Source: Diospyros lotus (lineage: Eukaryota; Streptophyta; Magnoliopsida; Ericales; Ebenaceae). From it: 64,000 nucleotides of DNA. Of the stretch, positions 11,831 through 22,847 are shown piece after piece. Both the position numbers and the translations under genes were made by a program. The stretch lies in the NCBI RefSeq assembly GCF_014633365.1, contig NC_068338.1:15014616-15078615 (forward strand), written 5' to 3'. Below the pieces are notes generated by a model. The model did no database searches. It saw only the letters and a program-made list of their open reading frames with translations, and had not been told where the DNA came from. How positions within the stretch are numbered: the first letter of the stretch is position 1; each line of letters opens with the position of its first letter.

Positions 11831-13529
11831 GTAGTTTGTGAGAAAATTGTGGCAGAAGGTGTTGTTGGGTACGCAAATTGAGGTTTTATTGCAGTATTGA
11901 AGAATACCGAATCGCTCTACGGGAAAGTGAGTTATCTTCAAACAATTTATTAAAAAATTTCAGAAATATGAGAATGATATTTTAGAATTTTTTATGATGA
12001 AATTGGAAGAGAAATGCATTATTGGTATTTATTATGGATTTTTTAGGCAATAAATATTTGAAAATCAAAGAGAAAATGAGAAATAAATAGAACATGAATT
12101 CTGAAAATTATGAAGAAATTTCTAGGGCTTAGGAATATTGCTTTAGGAATTATTGAGAAGAGAAATTGAGAAAATTTTATGAGAAAGTATTTATTTCATA
12201 ATCGTGAGGAAATAAGATAAGGAAATGGGAGAAATTACGAAAATTAGAGAAAATTAGAAATATGATTTTCTTAAATAATTATGATGCCCAGGATACACCA
12301 AGGTTCATAATTGAATACGATTGGAAGTCCGATGCGAATTTTGAGGTAAAATTATGCTATGGGCAAAATTATCTTTTTACAAGGTAAGTGGTACCTCCCA
12401 AATGGATTAAGTTTTATAAAAATGCTTGGTTTGTAAGTGGTACTTTCCAACTATATTTAGTTTTATGAAAAGGCTTGGTTTGTGAGTGATTTTCTCAAAA
12501 TCCAATTTTATGTAAATGGTTTTATCCTGTTGTCATGTCTTGATGTGAATATGTTCATATAGATTGCATTTACATGTATTGATGATGAGATAAGCATATG
12601 AACACGATGATATTATTGATCATGCATCATAAGGGTTTGAGAGTATGGGCCGGGATCGCTGCTCTACCAAGGGTGTACCCATACACCTCGGCCTGGTAAG
12701 GAGGCTGTGAAAATGGGGAGTAGCAATAAGGTATGGTCGGCTTAAACCAAAGGAAAATGGAAAAGGACATTCTGCATTTTACAGTTATGCATGAAATATG
12801 TTTATTGTTCCCTTACTTAGATGATTCATCATCTAGCTTGGGCTTTGCCCCTGGAATATTCAAACGTTACAGATGAAGATTGTAGCAGAAACGAGGATGA
12901 ATGAGGCATGTAATGACACTTAGTAAAGTGCATGATGAGTTGTATGATTAGTTGAATGTATGTTATGTAGCTCATGTATTTAGGTTCTGTTACTTCGAAT
13001 TCTGAACGTTTGAGAAATGATGATGTAAAACCCTATTTAGGGTTAATGTTAGTTGAGAACTTATGATTAAGTCATGTTGAGAAATTTATGTTCCCGTGAT
13101 GTAAGAGCTGATTTTTGATTAATGTTATGATATTAAGTTCGATTCTAGCTTCCGCATTTAATGTTTATGATAATTCTCCTTAGAGATAAATGAATGAAAA
13201 TTTTGGGATGGATAAGAGCAATGATATGGCATAGTCTTAGTTTTAGTAGTATTGAAAAAAAAATTTATCCTAGAATTGTCCTAAGTTATAATGCGCTCGG
13301 AAAACGGGGCGTTACACATTATAACCCTTGTATTCATTTTGTGTAGGCCATGGTGCCAAGATGATGTAGAATGAGGGTGATGTAAACTTTTATTTTGGCT
13401 TTTGTTGATGGTATCTAAAGTTAGAAAATTGTGATGTTGAGTTATATTATTCTATATCATTTTTGTGATGACCTCTTTTCAAATATCCTATGCTAGCGGG
13501 AATATCCAGGAGTGGGCCGTTACAATAAA

Positions 13530-15069
13530 GCTTACACAAGAGGGTAAAAAACTTGCCTTAAAGCCTTGAAGATCAATCAACAGCTTTGATCCTAACTTTC
13601 TTCTTCTTCTTCCTTTCCTTTTTCTTTCTCTTTTTCTCTTCCTTCTCCCAATTTCATGAGAGATCTTCCCTTCTTAATTTATATTTATACATACAAGAGA
13701 CTTTGGAAGGATATAGAAGGCCCCTCACGTGCCCTTTGCTTCTAGAAACTTTCCACCGCCTTAACCGGGTGGCCATTCCCAGCTCTGTCTGTCAACAGAC
13801 TTAGCAAATAGGTTGATAAATTCAGCCATTAGTTGATAGATTAGCCAATTTAGTTAACAGATTAGGCAATTAGTCGACAGATCCTTTAGCATTTATCGAC
13901 TAAAAGCATGCTTTTCCATCATAGTTTTTCCTTCATTGCCTCTTATACTCCACTCCATGACGCAAAAAACTCAAACCCCCAATCTCGCAGCATTACACTC
14001 GATAAAAACGATCAACTGACAACAACCCAAAACATGAAGAACACACACAAAACCAACAATACAATTAAGATACACCAAAATCATGCATTGCTCCTATCTC
14101 TAATCAAATAAAGCACCATTCCTTGGAAAAATGAAGGGTGAAACAAAACCCTATTGAGAATTTAAAGGAGGTTCATCAAGAATCCAACAAGAACCACAAG
14201 GTTTAACAATACGAGAGAAATAACCCCTTTAACCAAAATGAGGGTTTTACAAGAATAACTCTAAAGGTGAAAGAATAAGGGATCTAAACTGAAGAAGGAC
14301 TCAGATCTTGCAGAAGAAAGAAACAAGAAGCATAAAATCTTGCATTTGAAGGATGAAGGATTAGAGAACTTGCATCCAAAAATAAGGAGATATGAAGCTT
14401 ACCTCCTAAATGGAAAAGATGAAGAAAAACTTTCCTTGTTGATCAAACCGAAAAGAAGGAAGTAACCTTGAAATCTGAAAATCCCACCACTTGAAGCTCT
14501 AAGCCAAGAAAAAAATGGAAGAAGAAGAAGAAAATGAGGAATCGGGGAAGAGATAGGGAGGAGTGGCCTGTCGCCATTTTCCAACAACTCTCCCTTTTTA
14601 ATTTCTTTTCTTCTTCTTTTTTTTTTTTTTTATCTTCTTTTCCTTTTATTTAAACTCCCAAATAACACACACATATATATACACCCCATTCACTTATAAA
14701 TAAATCATATGAAATAATTTAATATATATATATATACATCCATACAGCTACACATTCGGCAATGCAACCCAAATCCATCCTCCCAATTTAGATTTTTGAC
14801 TTTTCAACCCTCTTACAACTCTCTTCATTGACTTTTCAAACTTCCACTTTCTTTTGACTTTTCATTATACAACAAATTTGACTTTTCCACACATTTTCTT
14901 TTTCATTGACTTTGACTTTTCAAAATAATAATACCCTCATTAGTTTTTCTTCTTCGACACAAAATATTTCCAACATTTTAATCAATTAATGCCAAAATAT
15001 AACATACATAATAAAATTTTAATAAGCTCCCTAGACCTTACTGTCCAATGTACATCAAATTTCATCCAT
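13530..15069. other. Gene-free repeat-derived DNA
   Basis: Continuation of the sequence interrupted by solo LTR A. It contains pyrimidine-rich runs (about 13600-13640 and 14600-14650), a second diverged copy of the 4860-5400 segment, and repeated TTGACTTTTCA phrases at about 14790-14920. No coding or RNA gene could be supported. Confidence 0.4.
13795..14420. repeat. Diverged second copy of 4860-5400
   Basis: Both places have repeated 'gtcgacagat / tagtcgatagat' phrases. These are followed about 150-250 bases later by GGTGAAACAAA(A)CCCTATT and by a CCAACAAGAACC-type phrase, then by a GAACTTGCA(T/C)CC phrase. The order is conserved but the sequence is diverged. They could be the two LTRs of an old element or a segmental duplication. 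Confidence 0.35.
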
Positions 15070-17167
15070 TCTCCAAAATTTTGAAAATCTCAAATCTCTT
15101 AATCTATTTAGGTCTGTAGCTCCCCTTACTGCGACCCGTCATCTTGGCACATCTGACATAACTTGTTTCTTTCAATCACATCAAAGATTAGCACGATCTT
15201 CGAGACGACAATCCAAAATCAACTAGAGTAGGTCGGTACTTACGTCACCTATGGTACTCCAATCATCACTGGATTTCTTCTTGAAATTCTAAAGTTTCCT
15301 CATGATTCCTTAGATCCTCAATCAATTCTTTTAAGAAATTCCTCAAGAATCTCAAACTGATTTATCCTCGAAAATCTTGAATCAAATCACGATATCTAGT
15401 TCTAATTATCTTCCAAGAACTTGATTTCCTTAGCCATCATGGCTCTCAATCTACCATTCATGGTGCCTTTAAGCTCTCTTTGCCGGGTTAACCCCCGAAA
15501 ACTTTACTTGATTTCGCAGGTCCATTTGACACATTGAAACGTAGTCACAACCTCTGTTGACTAGGTCTCCTTATCATTCATTTATGGTCAATACGACCCA
15601 TTGATAAACTCTTTCTTCTTTTTAGTACTCGAACTCTACCTTGAGTCGAGACTCCCATCTCAAAACTCATTGGTCAAGCCTTTGGACCGGTTATGCTCCA
15701 CTACCTAAAATCTCATTTACCGAGAATCCACTGACTCTCGCTTTTCGTCCTTTAGATCCAGTTGACTATCAGCACCTGACCATTAAATTAGTTCTTCCTA
15801 GGCACTACTTTTTCCGTCAGTCAGCACACAACTGTCATCATCACCCCCATCATATGGTAGGCTTACTCCTACATCATACGTCGACCCTCACACGAGTATG
15901 TTTTCGGTGAAAGCTACACGATCTCATCGTAGTCCTTCAAGAACTATCATTCATTGTTGCTGCCACTGAGTCTAACTCCTTCTACAAGAACATTCCTTCT
16001 AGGCCCTCATCATGGCCGGTGATTTCATCACCTCGTAAGTAGCACCTACACGGCTCACAAGCATGCATCTTTCCTTTCCATTTCATACGTCATGTAGCCT
16101 TTCTTTCGACAACCCAACCCTTTCCTTGAGGTAATCGAAAATACGACCACCTCATGATCTCATTGCTATACCGAGGTATTCTATTCCTCGAGTCTCACAT
16201 TGTTCGTTGTGTCACCTACTCCCAAGATGACCACGAACTTCGATGCAATCCTTTAAATAGGACACTAGGTCCATATTCAATCCCTCTTACCTTAGGTTGA
16301 TTCCCTAGGCTTCCGGCCACGATCAACAATAACTAGCGGCACACCTCGCATCCTAGACCATTGGAACTTGGAATTCTCTACAAGGTACAGACCCTACTGT
16401 GTTGCCTCATATTTTCAACATCTGATCATCTCCTCGGCAGTTCACTAAGCAACTTAGACCCTGGGTTCCAGACCCATACCGTGAGACAGTTTACAAGCTT
16501 CCCTGATACATTGATCATAAGCTCATTATAAGCCTTCTGCCTTGGTCCCTAAATCTAGATCTGTCACTGTGAACACTGGCCAATAGTGTCGTCACGCTGC
16601 TAGGGTTTCTTTATCCTGTCTTTGCGAGTCACATCGATTGCTCCACTTTCAGCTCATCAATTCACGCACTAACGCACCATCATTTGGCCATCTTCAGCCT
16701 CTCGTTCGATCCAATCCGATGGATCCCTTATCTTTACATCATATTTCTGAGATACTAAATGATCCTCGAAAATCCTTATCCTTCGATCCTTAACTTGACA
16801 GCTAGGCCATCAGACTAATCTTGCGCTAGCTTCTATCAAGCATTCTACTATTCACCAGGAATAGTAGCCGTCTACTGAAATAGTGTCTGCTTGTGAATAG
16901 TACACCAAGTAAGTTCCCAGGAAATAAAGGTGGGTCACAATAGACACACTTAAATACCAAGTCTTTCCTCAACCAGAACTTTCCTAGACATGCACTTCTA
17001 CTTCACCACACCTATCCAGTAACCGTCAATACCCAAATCTTACGGTGGCTTTGCTTATCTAGCCACACGCGACCCTTTCCTTAGGTTTGCTCTAATATCG
17101 ACTATACCAGAGTCACTTAAGGCTCAGACATTTCCTATGTCTTCAACAATTCTGCTCTAATACCAAC
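15070..17167 (-). mobile_element. Non-coding internal region of a gypsy-type (LARD-like) element with PBS
   Basis: Immediately left of LTR E the minus strand reads GTTGGTATTAGAGCAGAATTG (17147-17167). This matches the TGGTATCAGAGC-type primer-binding site for initiator-methionine tRNA in plant LTR elements. From there about 2 kb runs leftwards with balanced base composition but no long open frame and no gag, protease, RT or integrase motif. That pattern fits a large non-coding (LARD-like) internal domain or a badly decayed one. The 3' LTR expected on the left was not found, so the element is probably truncated. The left limit is approximate. Confidence 0.45.
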
Positions 17168-19628
17168 TATAACATCCCGCCTTCTCAAAGGGCGTGTCAC
17201 TATGCTGGGGCCCATCGTATCCATACATAATCTCTTCCCCTATATATTTCTCATACATCAATTATCGTATCTCAAAGGGAAACCTCCCCAGGAAATTATT
17301 CACAATATGCGGAAGTGATAATCGAAGCCTGATATGGTACATACCTGAATTCACCTTATATTATATCATAAAGAATTCGTACCATATATTACATCATATT
17401 ATAAAATACATGGAGATTCCATAAACATTCTAACAAGACTAATCATCAATAAAGCATAAGCTAAAACATATCCGAATTGGCTCACTAAATCCATCGACCA
17501 CGCCATCACGTGCCGTCTCATCTCAACCTGCTCCTTGCCTAAGCTGCGAGTCTAAACTGGAACGTTGAATGTTCTAGGGGCATAACTCATTAGAAGATGA
17601 AACTTCTAGTGAGGGTCCAAAACATATATATGAATGCATGATGCGATAACATGAATAACATTTGCTCTTAATGTAACTTTCCAAGCCCACCAGCCCGGCA
17701 TGGAATCCTAGGCAAATCCCGAACCTCTACAGGATAAGCTCAACTTTATTCCATCATTGCCCTAGGGAAATTACGGCTACACTCTGGGGGCGACATCCCA
17801 TTCCCATGCACAAATATCAATATGATAATATCATGTCATGGAATTATCACGACTTTCCATGCAATATGACAAAATGAATATTGCATTCATAACAACATTC
17901 ATATATAACAAACATATCATGAATATAAGTTCTTATGAGCAAACCACTCACATTTGCCCAAAGATCAAGACTCCTCGAAAAGCATGCATTGCCTCGATAT
18001 GCGTGTCCAACCTCAATTCTTCTGTAAACTCTCAAAAGTTGCATCAATCACATCATCTCGATCACCTCAATCATAAAAATAATATTTAATCACTAAATAT
18101 TCTCAATATTTCATTTATTTCATTTTCCCTTCATTTTCTCTCATTTTTCCTTCTAAAAATCGCAATAAATACCATCAAGATTTTTTTTCTCAAATCTAAT
18201 TCCACAAAAATTCATCATAGGCTATGAACTTCAAGGGACAAATACTAGACTTACCCGAATGGTGCATTTTCACACAAAACGAGGTTGTTCGATGCAAAAA
18301 CTAAGACATCGGGAAGGCCAAATCTAAATCTTTTTGCACTAACCTCAATAAAATAATTTTCTATATTTTTCCAAGATTTTTGCAAAATTTTCCCAAGCCG
18401 CACGCGCCTTCACGTGCTAGGGCGACTGGGCGAGCGTGAAGGACTCGCTCATGCCGACCACGCGCCGGTCGTCTTCTCCGACGACAGCCATGCCGACGAT
18501 GCTGGTTCTCTCCACCAGCGTCTTCCTCTTCTTCAGTCGATCCAGATGGCATACCTTGGAGGCTGAAAGGAGCACCGGAGGGCCGTCAACCGGCCGCTTG
18601 AAGTCTCGGTCACGACATCCGCCATGAAAATGGCCCAAATTCTCCAGAATTCATCCTTAGTCTATGGGGAAAAAAAAACCCTTATTTTGGAGCTCCAATT
18701 CGTTCAATATCACGGCCGATTGGAAGCTCATTTCTTCCCCCATTTTCGGTCAAACCCTAACCCTATTTATAGGCAAAATCGAGCGATGAAACGTTCTTGC
18801 CTACCTTACCCGACCCCTTAGGAGGCTCTACCTCCCTTAGATCGACCTTCAAGCAGCCTCAACCGACCACCATCATCACTTGCAGGCACGACAATCCGAC
18901 TAGCTTTCTGGTCGATCTTTTCTTCAAATTTTGACCACCATGATGGCCCTTGCCGGCTGATGATCACACCCACATGATCCCCAACCAACCCCCATGCTAG
19001 CCCAGTGGCTTTCGGCGACCCTCGTGACCTGGTCAATTTCCCGTTGTTGCCATCTTTTAGTTTTTTGCATTTTGGCCCCTCTAGTTTTGGCCTTTCTCAA
19101 TTTAACCCTTTTTACTTAACCCCTCAACTTTCCATTATTGCATTCAAGACCCTCAAGTCCTAAAACATCATTTTGACCCTCAAAGATTCCAAGAAATTAT
19201 TGTTTTGACCTCCCTCCGACAATTTCAGAAAATTGCACTTAGACTCGAATCTTCATTTTTGCCCTAAACCTTTTCGTTTCTTCCTGAAACCACTGAAGGG
19301 TTGTTTGTTATGAAAAATCGAAGCCCCCTCAAGATTTCATTGACTTCTCAGAAGTCGTTTATAATAATTCGGTATTGCAGCCTAATTGGCACCTGCATTT
19401 TAGCTGTATCGAAAACTATTCGCGATCTCATTTCTTTCGATGCCATAAATTATGTCTCGAAATACTCATCACGACCATATCATTTTCCTTTGGCATCTCG
19501 GCTCCAAGGCACTCCCTGCAGTCGATTCAATCAATTTTTTAGGCTATTTATATACAAATCTTCCCCGAAATTTTGTTTTTCTAATAAAGCGCTTATTTTC
19601 AAACAATCCAAATTTCTCGGGTATTACA
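17168..19628 (-). mobile_element. LTR E (gypsy-type, minus strand), 5' LTR of the element at its left
   Basis: On the minus strand the segment starts TGTAATACCCGAG at 19628 and ends GGCGGGATGTTATA at 17168, directly followed by the primer-binding site. Length is about 2461 bp, close to LTR B (2550). The minus strand has the same 3'-half motif as B and C: CATCTTCTAATGAGTTATGCCCCTAGAACATTCAACGTTC in spaced, diverged form. The terminal TTATA instead of TTACA and the missing partner LTR mark it as old. No open frame in it looks real. Confidence 0.65.
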
Positions 19629-20504
19629 AAAAGTGCTATTAAGAGTTAATAGCGGGCCTAGATGCAATTTATGACAGTTTTGGATAAAGGGGCTAAAACT
19701 ATCCAAAGCCTTGTGAAACTGTTGACAATTTCGGCAAGACTATCGACAGTTCTTGCAAACTATCGATAGTTTTTGTCGATGGAGTTAGCAGATTGCTTGA
19801 TCATTTGTCGATTTGTGAGGTGGAAAGGTTAGGGCATGTACATCTTTCTAGTCTCCTCCATGCTCCCAGCCCGATTTCCATGTCTTTTGTTTGTTATGAG
19901 GAGATTTGGGCGGCTAAGGTATTGGGGTTTTGATGTATAAGCCTAAAACGAGAATGCCACTATTGCATTGAATTCTCTTAACCTTGGCTCATTTTCTTCT
20001 CACCATTAAAGAGCTCGAAACCCTCTCTGATTGCCTTTCTTCCTTAACTCCTCATTCCTCCATTGCAATAGTAGCAACCCAAGCAAAATAGTGAGACTAT
20101 TTTGGTTCTTGGGTTTTTCTGTTTGAACCCATTTTCATTCCAAACCTTAATCTCCCTTACTCTTTCTGTCTAGCACAAAGAGAGAGTGTTGAGATTCACC
20201 ATCTCGCTAGAATGTGGACTGACTAGGCCTTCCGTGTTTTCAAGAGTTGGTTTAGTCTAACTGAAATCAGTTCGAGAGTTGTTCAAAAGCAAGAAGTTGA
20301 TGCCATTGATGGATAACAACCTTTACTTTGGCCTTCAATCGTTGAAAGGTATACCCACTAAACCCCCTATGGTATGGTTTTGTTTTGGTTAGCATATGGA
20401 CATCGAAATGAGTCTTGCAAGGTCATTTTTGGTTTATGTTTTTGTTGCATATTTATTAGTTTTTTGAAAAAGTTTTGAAAATCCGCTTACACCTTTGCAT
20501 TGAT
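19629..20504. other. Gene-free stretch between LTR E and a chromovirus remnant
   Basis: Mixed sequence with short 'ACTATCGACAGTT' repeats near 19690-19770. It has no long open frame, splice-supported exon or recognisable repeat border. The chromovirus coding similarity starts abruptly at about 20505, so a deletion or truncation breakpoint probably lies there. Confidence 0.4.
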
Positions 20505-20513
20505 ACTCCAATT

Positions 20514-20867
20514 GTTGGTGTTTCTTATCAGAATTATGGCCCCATTAGTAAACCCCTAACTAAGCTCCTCAAGAAGGACAATTTCCATTGGAACTCATGG
20601 GTTAAGGTAGCCTTCTTAACACTAAAGAAGGCTATGACAAAAGCCCCGGTATTAACCCTTCCAGATTTTTCTAAAATTTTTGTGGTGGAAAATGATGCAT
20701 GTGAAAATGGGATAGGGACAATGCTGATGTATGAGAGAAAACATTTGGCTTATATCAGCCAAGCTTTAGCTCCAAGACACCTAGGCCTAAGCGTTTATGA
20801 CAAGGAGCTCTTGGTAGTATTGGGGGCCATTGAGAAGTGGAGGCATTATTTGGAAGCTAGGCCATGA
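20514..20867 (+). pseudogene. Gypsy RT thumb and RNase H fragment
   Basis: The frame has YGPISKPLTKLLKK, the junction after the RT palm in gypsy elements (usually YRRFI.. then ISKPLT.LLKK). Next come PVLTLPDFSK and FVVENDACENGIGTML, where the first RNase H aspartate motif (usually FVVETDAS..GIGAVL) is preserved in altered form. YDKELLVVLGAIEKWRHYL, the conserved RNase H segment, follows. A stop ends it at 20865-20867, and similarity continues in interrupted form downstream. Without the RT core it cannot act in reverse transcription. Confidence 0.8.
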
Positions 20868-21299
20868 GAGTTTGCAATTCTTATCCCAACAGAGATTGCA
20901 CACTTAATTACAAAGAAAGGGAATTTCAAAGTTAATGGGACTAGACCACATTATTGTTTATCGTAAGGGAAAGGAAAATGTAATGGCGGATGCCTTGTTT
21001 AGAAGGGAAGAGGGGGGTCAGTGTTAGTCTATATCAACTTTGGTTCCTAAGTGGATAAAAAAAGTGGCAGGGAGCTATGACCAAACGTCATGGGTATAGG
21101 ATATAGTCACTCAACTTGCAGTTCAACTAGCAAGAAGTTTAGGGTACACATTTTCTAATGGGTTGGTGAGATTTAAGGAAAGGTTGGTGGTTGGTGACGA
21201 TGAGGCACTTAAAGAGAGGATCATAGCTACCTTAAATGGTTCCCTAGTGGGATGTCACTTAGGGATTTAGGCCACCTATCAAAAAGGAAGGCCTAAAAA

Positions 21300-21960
21300 G
21301 TAAGGTAGTTATTCTTTTGGCCAAGGTAAAAAAAAGCAGTGGTGAATTTTGTGCTATCATGTGAGACATGTTAAAGATGCAAACATGAGTTTACCCGAGA
21401 TTGTTGCACCCCTAGCAATCCTAGAACAAGCTTGGGAAGGAATCTCAATGGATTTCATAGAGGGACTTCCCAAATCAGAATGTAAGAATGTGGTATTGGT
21501 AATGGTAGATAAATTGACCAAGTTTGCACATTTTATCAGTCTAACCCATCCATTCTCAGTACAAGAGATTATAAGAAAGTTTATGGACTCAGTGGTGAAC
21601 ATTCACGGGGTTCCTAAGTCCATTGTTTAGGATAAGGACAAGATTTTTACAAGTGTGTTTTGTCAGAAGTTGTTTAGGAGCTTGGGGGTAGGGCTACATA
21701 TGTCCATAGCCTACCACTCCCAAACAAATAGCCAAACAAAGAGGGTTAATAAGTGTTTATAGGCTTATTTGAGATATATGTGCTTCACTAAGCCTAAGAG
21801 TTTGAACAAGTGGTTATCGTTAGCCCAATGTTGGTATAACTCTAGCCACCATAGTGCCATCAACTGGAGCCCTTTTGAAGCAGTGTTCGGGTATAGACCA
21901 CCACTAATTCTAGCTCTATCAAGCTCTACAATTATTATAGCTACGGTGGAATAATATTTA
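21300..21960 (+). pseudogene. Gypsy integrase fragment
   Basis: An H2C2-like remnant precedes WEGISMDFIEGLP, the first catalytic Asp region. It is followed by VDKLTKFAHFISL and, after a stop near 21630, DKDKIFTS with the second Asp. YHSQTNSQTKRVN has Lys where the third catalytic acid (Glu of QTERVN) is expected. LNKWLSLAQCWYNSSHHSAI and PFEAVFGYRPP mark the end of the core. At least three stops interrupt it. The lost Glu and the stops rule out activity. Confidence 0.8.
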
Positions 21961-22199
21961 CAACAAAGACAAGAGGTTCTAAAAGTGTTAAAAAGGGAGT
22001 TAACTACAACTCAAAACTAGATGAAGCTAAGTACTGACAAAAGAAGAAGTGACCGGACTTTTGAAGTAGGTGATAAGGTTTATCAGTGGGTGAAGAGTTT
22101 CTATAGCAACCCTTTACATCCACCCTAGCATCCAAGCTATGTCCAAAGTATTTTGGACCCTATGCCATAGAAACTAAGGTAGAGAAGGTTTCCTATATA

Positions 22200-22490
22200 T
22201 AAGCTAAGGTTACTAGCACAGGTTATATGTATCATGTATTCCATGTGTCCCTGTTAAAGAAGTTTATCAAGCCACAGGCTACGGGTAGCTTGGAATTACC
22301 TACTATAAGTGAAGAAGAAGAAGAGATGGTGGGGCCTCAGGCCATCCTAGATAAGCGAGTGGTTTACCAAGACTCGATGCCCTTAACTCAGGTGCTGGTA
22401 AGGTGGTCCCATAAGGATCCTCATCACACGACCTGGGAGTACCTATCAAAGCTGCTCACTCAATTGGCACAAGCTACAGGACTAATATAG
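22200..22490 (+). pseudogene. Gypsy integrase C-terminus with chromodomain
   Basis: VFHVSLLKKFI is the standard gypsy integrase C-terminal motif (normally FHVS.LK). About 40 residues later AILDKRVVYQ, then TQVLVRWSHKDPHHTTWEY, form the chromodomain signature found at the end of chromovirus pol. It ends at a stop shortly before the polypurine tract and 3' LTR, the normal arrangement. The frame is open over the whole domain, but the upstream pol is broken. Confidence 0.8.
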
Positions 22491-22527
22491 ATTCTAGAAG
22501 ACAAGAATAATTTCTAGTGGTGGGGAA

Positions 22528-22847
22528 TGTTACAAACCCAATGTTAATTTTGAAATATTTTTTGTAATTGTAAAAAGCAGAGCCCACATGGCCACTTGCT
22601 TAGCTAGTTGCTAGAATGTTCCCCAAGGTTGTGATATGAAACCGTGGGAAAGGCCTATATAAGGCCGGTTGTAGGAGGACGAGAGTTATATGTTGAATGA
22701 GAAACTCTTACCCTCTTGAATTTCTCTCCTTTCTCTCTTATTCTCTCTCACTTTCCCTCCAAAACTCAATTCTATCTCTCTCTTGTTTCTTCTGAATTTT
22801 ATGTGTTTTCAAGTCTCACACAAGAGACTTGACACTAACTTGTTACA
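22528..22847 (+). repeat. 3' LTR of the chromovirus
   Basis: It begins TGTTACAAACCC right after the purine tract and ends TTGTTACA. A TATA-like CCTATATAAGG lies at about 22650-22660, and a CT-rich stretch follows, consistent with a U3 promoter and leader. No matching 5' copy was found in the window. Confidence 0.65.

Larger units (their letters stand above)
9726..13316 (+). mobile_element. Solo LTR C (gypsy-type), nested in A and carrying a hAT-like insertion
   Basis: LTR C begins TGTAATATCCTAG and ends GGGGCGTTACA. The 5-bp duplication CATTA is at 9721-9725 and 13317-13321. Without the hAT-like element inside it, it is about 2.4 kb. The region 9950-10450 is internally repetitive: AAATAATTAAGAAATGTG, GACAAATAATCAAAGATAATGG and GAGACAAAGTAGGGTGT phrases recur several times. 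No gag-pol coding is present. Confidence 0.85.
5408..13524 (+). mobile_element. Solo LTR A (gypsy-type), interrupted by nested solo LTRs B and C
   Basis: Solo LTR A starts TGTAACGACCC at 5408 and ends GGGCCGTTACA at 13524. The 5-bp direct repeat ATAAA flanks it (5403-5407 and 13525-13529). Its own sequence is 5408-6162, about 8718-9725 and 13322-13524, roughly 2 kb in all. The rest comes from two later insertions with their own duplications. It has no gag or pol. Matching duplications at all three nesting levels make the order of events clear: A first, then B and C independently. Confidence 0.85.
20505..22847 (+). mobile_element. 5'-truncated Ty3/gypsy chromovirus with 3' LTR
   Basis: Coding similarity begins inside the reverse transcriptase and continues through RNase H, integrase and a C-terminal chromodomain. 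A polypurine tract (AGTGGTGGGGAA, 22516-22527) and a 320-bp 3' LTR (22528-22847, TGTTACAAAC to TTGTTACA) follow. The 5' LTR, gag, protease and most of RT are missing. Several in-frame stops (for example near 20866, 21630 and 21760) and breaks show it is dead. The domain order RT-RH-INT-CHR identifies the chromovirus branch of gypsy. Confidence 0.85.

Noticed and set aside
18361..18638. Overlapping GC-rich frames within LTR E on both strands
   Set aside because: They lie inside an LTR, overlap in several frames and show no family motif.
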